The position numbers and the translations under genes were made by a program. DNA of 8,197 bases, taken from positions 1 through 8,197 of the forward strand of contig DJFA01000076.1 in NCBI GenBank assembly GCA_002431975.1. The letters are read 5' to 3'. This stretch comes from Ruminococcus sp. UBA5884 (GTDB lineage Bacteria; Bacillota; Clostridia; Oscillospirales; Ruminococcaceae). Shown one piece after another: positions 1 to 5,428 of the stretch. Numbering within the stretch: position 1 is the stretch's first letter; each line of letters begins with the position of its first letter. Below the pieces are notes generated by a model. That model was not told where the DNA came from, made no database searches, and worked only from the letters and a program-made list of their open reading frames with translations.

Positions 1-4
1 TAAA

Positions 5-45
5 TCCGGTCAGGATATAAATTATTAACTGACCGGACTTTTTAT
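5..45 (+). terminator. Intrinsic terminator-like hairpin at left edge
   Basis: A perfect 9-bp inverted repeat (TCCGGTCAG at 5-13, CTGACCGGA at 29-37) encloses a 15-nt AT-rich loop and is followed at once by CTTTTTATT on the + strand. This is the form of a Rho-independent terminator, probably for a gene lying to the left of the window. The arms share the TCCGG...CCGGA ends with the hairpin array at 367-715, so it could instead be a diverged member of that repeat family. The upstream gene is not visible, so its role as a terminator is inferred. Confidence 0.55.
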
Positions 46-366
46 TCATATTTTTGACTTAATATGTAATATATGTAAATGATTTAATGGCAAATAGTAA
101 AGATTTAATTTTATTTCAATTTTAAGTTGAAAAAAGAGGATAATTATGATATTATTATTATTGTGAAATAATAATAATATCATTACTTTTCCAAATGAAA
201 TACCACAAATTAAGAAAGGAGCGTATCTGACTTGAATTTTAAAGAAATACATATAAATAATTCTGCTTGTTTTTTTCTGTCAGAAGGCTTTTTCCTACTA
301 TTCTGTCAGAAATCAGAAAAAATATCATACATTCCTGCAAAGCAGAACAGAGTCACAGCAATGATT
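46..366. other. AT-rich intergenic stretch, no convincing gene
   Basis: Apart from the palindrome at 146-183, little can be supported here. An AAAGGAG motif (215-221) precedes a TTG at 232 that opens a 51-codon frame ending at 387. Its product has no recognisable motif and runs into the repeat array, so it is not called as a gene. An 11-bp direct repeat, TTCTGTCAGAA, occurs at 275-285 and 301-311. Confidence 0.5.
146..183. repeat. Perfect 17-bp AT-rich palindrome with GTGA loop
   Basis: Bases 146-162 are the exact reverse complement of 167-183, leaving only GTGA (163-166) unpaired. In RNA of the + strand this would be a 17-bp stem capped by GUGA, a GNRA-type tetraloop. The stem is built mainly from ATT/AAT triplets, with one G-C pair near its base (148 with 181). 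It is followed by TACTTTTCC, too weak a T-tract to call a terminator with confidence. On the other strand the stem is followed by AATTATCCTCTTTTTTC. It lies far from any recognised gene start, and its role is unknown. Confidence 0.7.
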
Positions 367-715
367 CTGTATCTGTCCGGAACTTAGAAGGATTTTATCA
401 TTTTTCATCATAACAAAATCCGAACGGCAGGGATGAAATAAAGACTCTGTATCCGTCCGGAACTCCGTAAGATTTTATCAATTTTTTTCATCATAACAAA
501 ATCCGGACGGTCAGGGGTGAAATAAAGACTCTGTATCCGTCCGGAACTCCGTAAGATTTTATCGATTTTTTTCATCATAACAAAATCCGGACGGTCAGAG
601 GTGAAATAAAGACTCTGTATCCGTCCGGAACTCCGTAAGATTTTATCAATTTTTTTCATCATAACAAAATCTGAACGGAAACAGAGGTGAAATTAAGACT
701 CAGTATCCGTTCAGA
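367..715. repeat. Tandem ~84-bp repeat array forming four hairpins
   Basis: Units start at 367, 447, 531 and 615, with a partial fifth at 701, giving periods of 80, 84, 84 and 86 bp. The units at 447 and 531 differ at only two positions (514 versus 564-type loop base and one G/A in the inner stem). Each junction between units forms a hairpin: 419-461, 502-545, 586-629 and 670-715, separated by spacers of about 40 nt. The outer stem is TCCGGACGG/CCGTCCGGA, perfect in the middle two. An inner stem CAGRG/CTCTG follows, with a loop of about 12 nt. The last hairpin has altered arms (TCTGAACGGA at 670-679, TCCGTTCAGA at 706-715) that still pair perfectly, and it is followed by CTCCTTTTT. The first has one A-C mismatch. 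The array could be a REP-like element, a set of protein-binding palindromes or part of a transcript. No coding role is likely. Confidence 0.85.
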
Positions 716-802
716 CTCCTTTTTAATTACAAAAAATTATTTCATATAATTCATTTCTTAAAATGTATTATATAAAGTAATTTCAGCAATGGAGGCTGAA
801 AA

Positions 803-919
803 ATGAAGCTTTTTATATTTGAATTCAGTACATTTGAAGAGTTTATCACTGAAAACTGGTTTGTGTTGTTAGGTGTTGCAGTTCTTATAATTCTCGGCGT
901 TATTGCTGCTAAAATGTAG
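803..919 (+). CDS. Small single-pass membrane peptide, 38 aa, unrecognised
   Basis: The product is not recognised. An ATG at 803 is preceded by GGAGG (791-795) at a 7-nt spacing, which is close to ideal. The frame runs 38 codons to TAG at 917-919. Residues 1-18 are mixed, with several Phe and Glu (FEFSTFEEFITEN). Residues 19-36 form one continuous hydrophobic segment (WFVLLGVAVLIILGVIAA), and the peptide ends in KM. This fits a small membrane protein with an acidic N-terminal part and a short basic tail. No confident promoter was found in the AT-rich 80 bases upstream, although TATAAT occurs at 745-750 with a poor -35. No terminator separates it from the fba promoter at 969. The strong ribosome site and clean hydrophobic segment favour a real gene, but its length and lack of a known family limit certainty. 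Confidence 0.6.
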   Translation: MKLFIFEFSTFEEFITENWFVLLGVAVLIILGVIAAKM

Positions 920-968
920 TGCGGATATTTATTTTTTTAATCTTATTATGTTTTTTTAGGCAAAATTA

Positions 969-997
969 TTGCAATTTTACTCAATATAGGTTATAAT
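969..997 (+). promoter_or_regulatory. Sigma-A-type promoter for fba
   Basis: TTGCAA (969-974) and TATAAT (992-997) are separated by exactly 17 bp, placing the likely transcription start near 1004, about 30 bases before the fba ATG. The -10 is perfect and the -35 matches four of six consensus bases. No terminator or structured leader lies between it and the gene. Confidence 0.65.
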
Positions 998-1034
998 ATT
1001 ATTGTAAAATTTATATTTTGGGAGGACTAAAATA

Positions 1035-1898
1035 ATGTTGGTTTCAGCAAAAGAAATGCTTAACAAGGCAAGAGAAGGCAAATATGCAGTAGGTCAGTTC
1101 AATATCAATAACCTTGAATGGACTAAATCTATTCTCCTTACAGCACAGGAACTCAATTCACCTGTTATCCTTGGTGTATCAGAAGGTGCAGGAAAATATA
1201 TGTGCGGCTACAAGACTGTTGTAGGTATGGTTAATGGTATGCTCGAAGAACTTAATATCACAGTTCCTGTTGCTCTCCATCTCGACCACGGTTCATTTGA
1301 AGGTGCAAAGGCTTGTATCAATGCAGGATTCTCTTCAATCATGTTTGACGGTTCACATTATCCGATTGAAGAAAATATTGAAAAGACTACCGCTCTTGTA
1401 AATGCCTGCGATATCCTCGGAATCTCTCTTGAAGCTGAAGTTGGTTCAATCGGCGGTGAAGAAGACGGCGTTATCGGTGCTGGTGAGTGTGCTGACCCTG
1501 ATGAATGCAAGGCTATTGCTGACCTCGGTGTTACAATGCTTGCTGCAGGTATCGGAAATATCCACGGCAAATATCCTGCAAACTGGAAGGGTCTGAGCTT
1601 TGAAACTCTTGCTGCTGTAAAGGAAAAAGTAGGCGATATGCCTCTCGTTCTCCATGGCGGTACAGGTATTCCGGCTGATATGATAAAGAAGGCTATTTCT
1701 CTCGGCGTTGCAAAAATCAATGTTAATACTGAATGCCAGCTCGCTTTCCAGGCTGCTACAAGAGAATACATTGAAGCAGGCAAAGACCAGCAGGGTAAGG
1801 GCTTTGACCCAAGAAAACTCCTTGCTCCTGGTGCAGAAGCTATCAAGGCTACAGTTAAGGAAAAAATGGAACTTTTCGGTTCAGTAAACAAGGCATAA
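1035..1898 (+). CDS. fba: Class II fructose-bisphosphate aldolase
   Basis: This is a cytoplasmic, metal-dependent aldolase that reversibly splits fructose 1,6-bisphosphate into dihydroxyacetone phosphate and glyceraldehyde 3-phosphate in glycolysis and gluconeogenesis. The 287 residues form a full-length TIM barrel close in length to Bacillus FbaA. Visible landmarks are YAVGQFNINN (17-26), HLDHG (82-86) with catalytic Asp84 and metal ligand His85, EAEVGSIGG (133-141), metal-ligand His177 in GNIHGKYP, His207 in LHGGTGIP (206-213), and the phosphate-binding KINVNTE (227-233). The ATG at 1035 follows GGGAGG (1020-1025) at 9 nt. The gene has its own promoter and terminator, so it is probably transcribed alone. 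Codon choice differs from neighbouring genes: leucine is often CTC and phenylalanine TTC, as expected for a highly expressed gene. A related tagatose-bisphosphate aldolase activity cannot be fully excluded, but the N-terminus and overall match favour Fba. Confidence 0.95.
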   Translation: MLVSAKEMLNKAREGKYAVGQFNINNLEWTKSILLTAQELNSPVILGVSEGAGKYMCGYKTVVGMVNGMLEELNITVPVALHLDHGSFEGAKACINAGFSSIMFDGSHYPIEENIEKTTALVNACDILGISLEAEVGSIGGEEDGVIGAGECADPDECKAIADLGVTMLAAGIGNIHGKYPANWKGLSFETLAAVKEKVGDMPLVLHGGTGIPADMIKKAISLGVAKINVNTECQLAFQAATREYIEAGKDQQGKGFDPRKLLAPGAEAIKATVKEKMELFGSVNKA

Positions 1899-1928
1899 TC
1901 ATTTTTTCCTATAGTCAGACAGAGTGTG

Positions 1929-1966
1929 AAACCGCAGGAACTTTTACAGTTTCCTGCGGTTTTTTT
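1929..1966 (+). terminator. Strong intrinsic terminator of fba
   Basis: A perfect 12-bp stem (AAACCGCAGGAA at 1929-1940 with TTCCTGCGGTTT at 1951-1962) encloses a 10-nt loop and runs into seven T residues (1960-1966). It lies 30 bases after the fba stop and separates fba from dpaA. Confidence 0.93.
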
Positions 1967-1969
1967 CGT

Positions 1970-1998
1970 ATCAAAATTAAAGCCGTCAGCATAATATA
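1970..1998 (+). promoter_or_regulatory. Candidate sigma-K-type promoter for dpaAB
   Basis: CATAATATA (1990-1998) fits the CATANNNTA form of the sporulation sigma-K -10 element. ATCA at 1970-1973, 16 bp upstream, is a partial match to the short -35 (mACm). In Bacillus subtilis the dipicolinate synthase genes are expressed in the mother cell under sigma-K, so the site is where one would look. The motif is short and AT-rich, and chance occurrence is quite possible. Confidence 0.4.
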
Positions 1999-2061
1999 AT
2001 GGTATAAACATGATTTCAATGTTTTATTTTCCCTGTATTTGCAGATAAGAGAGGTTTTTAT

Positions 2062-2925
2062 ATGGAATCTGAAAAAACATTTATCGTTGCAGGCGGCGAT
2101 TTAAGACAGCTTTATCTTGCTCGCAGACTAAGCGATTTCTATAAGGTTATAATTACAGGATTTGATAAATGCAGTGATGCTTCAGATGTATTGCTTTCAG
2201 AAACAGATGATAATATTGCTGACGGAATAATTTTTCCTCTGCCGGTTTCACTGGACGGAAAAAATCTTAATGCTCCTTTTTCGGATAAAACACTGCTGAT
2301 ATCGGATTTTATCCCTAAATTAAAGAAAAATTCAGCTGTATACGGCGGTATGTTCAGTCCTGAAATCTCGGATATTTTCAGCGTTCCTGTATATGACTAT
2401 TCAAAACGTGAGGAATTCAGCGTTATAAATGCAGAAGCTACTGCTGAAGGTGCTTTGCAGACAGCTCTTGAAAAATCTGATGAAACAATTTTCAAAAGCA
2501 GAATTTTAATTACTGGTTTCGGAAGAATTGCAAAGGCTCTTGCAAGAATACTTCTGGTTATGGGAGCTGATGTTACAGTTTCAGCAAGAAAAAAATCAGA
2601 TATTGCATGGGCTGAGATTTATGGCTGCAAAGCGGCTGATATACGCAGACTTGCAGATATTGCAGGTTCATATGACATGATATTCAATACTGTTCCTGTT
2701 TTGATATTTGATAAAAATGTTCTTGACAATATAAGTAAAAAAACTATGATAATTGACCTTGCTTCAAAACCGGGTGGAACAGATTTCGGCTATGCCGCAG
2801 AACTCGGTATCAGAGCAGTACTTGCTTCAGGTCTGCCTGGCAAGCTGTTTCCTGTAACTGCCGGATATACAGCGGCTGATACACTGATTAATATGATTGA
2901 TGAAAGGAGGACTGGTTTTGACTGA
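2062..2925 (+). CDS. dpaA: Dipicolinate synthase subunit A
   Basis: This is subunit A of the two-part dipicolinate synthase (SpoVFA), which oxidises the lysine-pathway intermediate dihydrodipicolinate to dipicolinic acid in the mother cell during sporulation. The acid is then packed into the spore core with calcium. At 287 residues it is close to B. subtilis SpoVFA. Landmarks are the N-terminal FIVAGGDLRQL (7-17), matching the family's IGGD-RQ motif, and a Rossmann nucleotide-binding motif GFGRIAKALA (152-161). Near the C-terminus are DLASKPGGTDF (232-242) and GLPGKLFPVTAG (257-268), all diagnostic. The ATG at 2062 follows AGAGAGG (2048-2054) at 7 nt. The last codons contain the ribosome site and start of dpaB, indicating coupled translation. 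No lysine-biosynthesis genes adjoin it here, unlike the B. subtilis cluster. Confidence 0.93.
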   Translation: MESEKTFIVAGGDLRQLYLARRLSDFYKVIITGFDKCSDASDVLLSETDDNIADGIIFPLPVSLDGKNLNAPFSDKTLLISDFIPKLKKNSAVYGGMFSPEISDIFSVPVYDYSKREEFSVINAEATAEGALQTALEKSDETIFKSRILITGFGRIAKALARILLVMGADVTVSARKKSDIAWAEIYGCKAADIRRLADIAGSYDMIFNTVPVLIFDKNVLDNISKKTMIIDLASKPGGTDFGYAAELGIRAVLASGLPGKLFPVTAGYTAADTLINMIDERRTGFD

Positions 2926-3505
2926 TTTAAAAGGCATAAAAATTGCATATGTTATGACAGGTTCTTTCTGTACATTTAAAAAATCATTTAAACAGATGAA
3001 AAAACTTGTTGAAGCGGGGGCTGAAGTTCAGCCTCTTATGTCATTTAATGCGGCTTCAATCGATACACGATTCGGAACTGCTGCTGAAAATATTCAGATT
3101 GCTGAAAAGATATGCGGAAAAAAAGTCATTGCTGATATCGCCGGAGCTGAACCTATAGGCCCGAAACATCTTGCTGATATACTTATTGTTGCTCCATGTA
3201 CTGGAAATACTCTGTCTAAGCTCGCCTGTAATATAGTGGATACTCCAGCCGTGATGGCTGTCAAATCTCACCTGAGAAATTCTGGTTCAGTAGTTCTCTG
3301 TATAGCAACCAACGATGCATTATCCGGTTCAGCCAAGAATATAGGTATGCTTATGAACAACAAAAATTATTATTTTGTACCGTTTTCACAGGATGATTAT
3401 ATCAAAAAACCTACTTCAGCTGTAGCCGATTTTGAAAAAATTCCGGAAACAATTCTTTATGCACTTGATAAAAAACAGATTCAGCCATTGTTATATCCTT
3501 TATAA
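2918..3505 (+). CDS. dpaB: Dipicolinate synthase subunit B, TTG start
   Basis: This is subunit B (SpoVFB) of dipicolinate synthase, a flavoprotein-like protein that acts with DpaA. TTG at 2918 is chosen as the start because AAAGGAGG (2903-2910) sits exactly 7 nt before it. That gives 195 residues beginning (M)TDLKGIKIAYVMTGS, aligned with the start of SpoVFB (about 200 residues). Upstream in-frame starts (TTG 2897, ATG 2900) would place the ribosome site inside the gene. Landmarks are TGSFCTF (14-20), FN and TRFG (43-53), EPIGPK (78-83), the flavoprotein-family VAPCTGNTLSKLA (91-103), TNDALSG (131-137) and VPFSQDD (154-160). The first 8 bases overlap the end of dpaA, so the pair forms one translationally coupled unit. 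Other members of the flavoprotein decarboxylase-like superfamily are ruled out by these motifs and the DpaA partner. Confidence 0.93.
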   Translation: MTDLKGIKIAYVMTGSFCTFKKSFKQMKKLVEAGAEVQPLMSFNAASIDTRFGTAAENIQIAEKICGKKVIADIAGAEPIGPKHLADILIVAPCTGNTLSKLACNIVDTPAVMAVKSHLRNSGSVVLCIATNDALSGSAKNIGMLMNNKNYYFVPFSQDDYIKKPTSAVADFEKIPETILYALDKKQIQPLLYPL

Positions 3506-3512
3506 TTTAATC

Positions 3513-3531
3513 GGGCGACTATTTGTCGCCC
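3513..3531 (+). terminator. Hairpin after dpaB, possible weak terminator
   Basis: GGGCGAC (3513-3519) and GTCGCCC (3525-3531) form a perfect GC-rich 7-bp stem with a TATTT loop just 7 bases after the dpaB stop. No T-tract follows on the + strand (ATACATAG). It may therefore protect the 3' end of the message or terminate poorly rather than act as a standard intrinsic terminator. Confidence 0.45.
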
Positions 3532-3610
3532 ATACATAGTAATTCATCTGTTTTGTATTATATCACATAAAAAATGCATTTAAGATATGATTATTTATGA
3601 AATGTTACAA

Positions 3611-3639
3611 TTGACAAATTGCTTTTATAATTATATAAT
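3611..3639 (+). promoter_or_regulatory. Perfect-consensus sigma-A promoter of the trp operon
   Basis: TTGACA (3611-3616) and TATAAT (3634-3639) match consensus exactly with an ideal 17-bp spacer. Transcription should begin around 3646, just before the T-box leader. Such a strong promoter fits control exerted afterwards, by attenuation in the leader, rather than at initiation. Confidence 0.92.
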
Positions 3640-3654
3640 TAAATCAATATTTAA

Positions 3655-3945
3655 ACCGTTGAACAAAAATAGTAAGTTTAATAACTGTATTTTCAGAGAG
3701 TCAGTGTGTGGTGCGAACTGACAGCAGTGTTTTACTGAATGGATTTGTGAGGGCAGTCCGAACGTATGCAGTTTATGCATATCAGTAGTAACTGACGGGA
3801 ACTTCACCCGTTATCATGGAAGTGTGTATTCTTATGTACGCAGAACAAGTGGTCATATATAAGAAATATATGGCAATATGGGTGGTACCGCAGAAGTTTA
3901 TTTATAAGCCTTTGTCCCTTTTCTATAAGGGGCAAGGGCTTTTTT
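3655..3945 (+). promoter_or_regulatory. T-box riboswitch leader, tryptophan specifier
   Basis: A T-box leader senses the charging state of a tRNA and controls a downstream terminator. Stem I starts with ACAAA (3663-3667) pairing with TTTGT (3744-3748) and carries AGTA (3671-3674) and AGAGAG (3695-3700). A distal stem GTCAGT/ACTGAC (3700-3705 with 3717-3722) has GGTGCGA in its loop. The specifier reads GAA-TGG-A, with TGG at 3740-3742, the tryptophan codon, which agrees with the trp genes downstream. Further hairpins follow: TATGCA/TGCATA (3765-3781), TGACGGG/CCCGTTA (3793-3813) and CATATAT/ATATATG (3854-3872). The conserved T-box GGGTGGTACCGC lies at 3880-3891. Its GGG can pair with CCC at 3916-3918, which also forms the terminator's left arm, giving the two exclusive structures. 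Uncharged tRNA-Trp should stabilise the antiterminator and turn the operon on. The left boundary is approximate. Confidence 0.95.
3906..3945 (+). terminator. Regulated terminator of the trp T-box leader
   Basis: Bases 3906-3920 pair with 3927-3941 in a 15-bp stem with two G-U pairs and a TTCTAT loop, running into six T residues (3940-3945). The left arm includes the CCC that pairs with the T-box sequence in the alternative antiterminator, so termination should prevail when tRNA-Trp is charged. It lies 28 bases before the trpE ATG. Confidence 0.93.
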
Positions 3946-3973
3946 GATTTGTTTTGAAATGGAGTGAGTTTTT

Positions 3974-5428
3974 ATGATAAAACCTGATTTCAGCGTTATT
4001 GACAGACTTTCAAAGGAATATAAAATAATTCCTGTATGCCGTGAGATTTATGCAGATGTAATCACGCCTATCACGCTTTTAAGAAAAATCGCAAATAACA
4101 ATGAACGCTATTTTCTGCTTGAAAGCGTTGAACAGGGTGACAGATGGGGCAGATACAGTTTTCTGGGATTTGACCCTATAGTAAGGATAACCTGTAAAAA
4201 TAATATAGTCACAGTCGAAAAGGACGGGGAAAAGGTTTTAAGCAGCTTATCTCCATATGAAACTCTCAGAAATATAATGTCTGAATATAAAGCTCCGAAG
4301 CTGGAGGATATGCCTACATTTACAGGCGGTCTTGTTGGATATTTTTCATATGCAATGATAGGATATGCAGAACCGGTTCTTAAACTTCAGGAAAGCGATT
4401 TCAATGATTACGATTTCATGCTTTTTGACAGAGTGATTGCATATGACCATCTGAAACAGAAAATCTGTATAGTTGTTAATATGAAAACTGATAATCCAGA
4501 TATGAACTATTCAAAAGCTCTGAATGATATACATGAAATGGAGAAAATTATATCAGATATGCCGGCAGGAAATTTCCCTGTTACTAAAAAGCCTGAATTC
4601 AGATGCAGCGTTTCAAAGAAACAATACTGCGAAATGGTTGAGAAAACAAAGAAATATATAACAGACGGCGATATTTTTCAGGCAGTCATTTCAAGACGCT
4701 TTGAATGTGATTATAATGACAGCCTTATAAATGCATACAGAGTTCTCAGAACTACAAACCCTTCACCGTATATGGTTTTTATGAAAACTGATGATATCGA
4801 ACTTATGTCAACATCTCCTGAAACTCTTGTCAAAATGAAGGACGGAGTTGTGACAACATTCCCGATAGCAGGTTCAAGACCAAGAGGCATTACTCCTGAA
4901 GAGGACAGAAAGCTTGAAGAAGGTCTTTTAAAAGATGAAAAGGAACTTGCTGAACATAATATGCTTGTTGACCTTGGAAGAAATGATATTGGAAAAATAT
5001 CTGAAATAGGCACTGTAAAGGTAACTGAATATATGAAGGTTCTTAAATATTCAAAAATCATGCATATATGTTCAGAAGTAACAGGTAAGCTCAGGGAGAA
5101 TTATGACGCATATGACTGTGTTGAATCAATTCTTCCGGCGGGAACTCTTTCAGGAGCTCCTAAAATCAGAGCCTGTGAGATAATCGAGGAAACAGAAACC
5201 CAGCCGAGAGGTATTTACGGCGGAGCATTGGGCTATATAGATTTTACCGGAAATCTTGATACCTGTATAGCTATAAGAATGGCTGTAAAGAAAAACAATA
5301 AGGTGTATATTCAGGCAGGCGGCGGAATAGTTGCTGACAGTATTCCTGAAAATGAATATCTTGAAAGCGAAAATAAAGCAAAAGCCTGTATAAATGCAAT
5401 TCTTGATGCTATGGAGGTGAATGACTGA
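3974..5428 (+). CDS. trpE: Anthranilate synthase component I
   Basis: TrpE converts chorismate to anthranilate, the first committed step of tryptophan synthesis, using ammonia delivered by TrpG. The 484-residue protein is full length. The N-terminal domain carries the tryptophan feedback site, with LLES at 48-51 followed by WGRYSFLG (58-65). The C-terminal chorismate-binding domain shows DGDIFQAVISRRF (231-243), STSPETL (279-285), PIAGSRPRG (297-305), LVDLGRND (331-338), KIMHICSEVTG (361-371) with the family histidine, LPAGTLSGAPK (387-397), GGALGYI (416-422) and QAGGGIVADS (447-456). The ATG at 3974 follows GGAG (3961-3964) at 9 nt. Its TGA shares one base with the trpG ATG. The LLES motif and immediate trpG neighbour favour TrpE over PabB or other chorismate-binding enzymes. 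Confidence 0.97.
   Translation: MIKPDFSVIDRLSKEYKIIPVCREIYADVITPITLLRKIANNNERYFLLESVEQGDRWGRYSFLGFDPIVRITCKNNIVTVEKDGEKVLSSLSPYETLRNIMSEYKAPKLEDMPTFTGGLVGYFSYAMIGYAEPVLKLQESDFNDYDFMLFDRVIAYDHLKQKICIVVNMKTDNPDMNYSKALNDIHEMEKIISDMPAGNFPVTKKPEFRCSVSKKQYCEMVEKTKKYITDGDIFQAVISRRFECDYNDSLINAYRVLRTTNPSPYMVFMKTDDIELMSTSPETLVKMKDGVVTTFPIAGSRPRGITPEEDRKLEEGLLKDEKELAEHNMLVDLGRNDIGKISEIGTVKVTEYMKVLKYSKIMHICSEVTGKLRENYDAYDCVESILPAGTLSGAPKIRACEIIEETETQPRGIYGGALGYIDFTGNLDTCIAIRMAVKKNNKVYIQAGGGIVADSIPENEYLESENKAKACINAILDAMEVND

Noticed and set aside
46..252. 68-codon minus-strand frame
   Set aside because: Its run of Asn/Ile comes from reading through the AT-rich palindrome at 146-183, and no plausible gene features are seen.
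232..387. 51-codon frame from TTG with an AAAGGAG 10 nt upstream
   Set aside because: No recognisable motif, odd composition, and it ends inside the repeat array. The ribosome-like site alone is not enough in such AT-rich sequence.
408..662. 84-codon minus-strand frame made of three near-identical 28-residue repeats
   Set aside because: The repeat unit is 84 bp, a multiple of three, so an open frame repeats automatically. The sequence is better explained by the hairpin array, and there is no ribosome site.
367..715. Possible CRISPR array
   Set aside because: Period is ~84 bp and the 'spacers' are as similar between units as the 'repeats'. It is a tandem duplication, not short repeats with unique spacers, and no cas genes are present.
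745..750. TATAAT as promoter for the 38-aa peptide
   Set aside because: The hexamer is perfect but no acceptable -35 lies 16-18 bp upstream, and TATAAT-like strings are common in this AT-rich stretch.
1358..2011. 217-codon minus-strand frame opposite fba
   Set aside because: It lies antisense to a clearly coding gene and across its terminator. Such shadows arise from codon bias in fba, and the product has no recognisable domain.
3513..3531. Standard intrinsic terminator after dpaB
   Set aside because: The stem is good but no T-tract follows, so it is listed only as a weak or possible terminator.
3655..3973. Second tandem T-box or a TRAP-type leader before trpE
   Set aside because: Only one AGAGAG, one specifier and one GGGTGGTACCGC are present, and no series of spaced GAG/TAG triplets was noticed.
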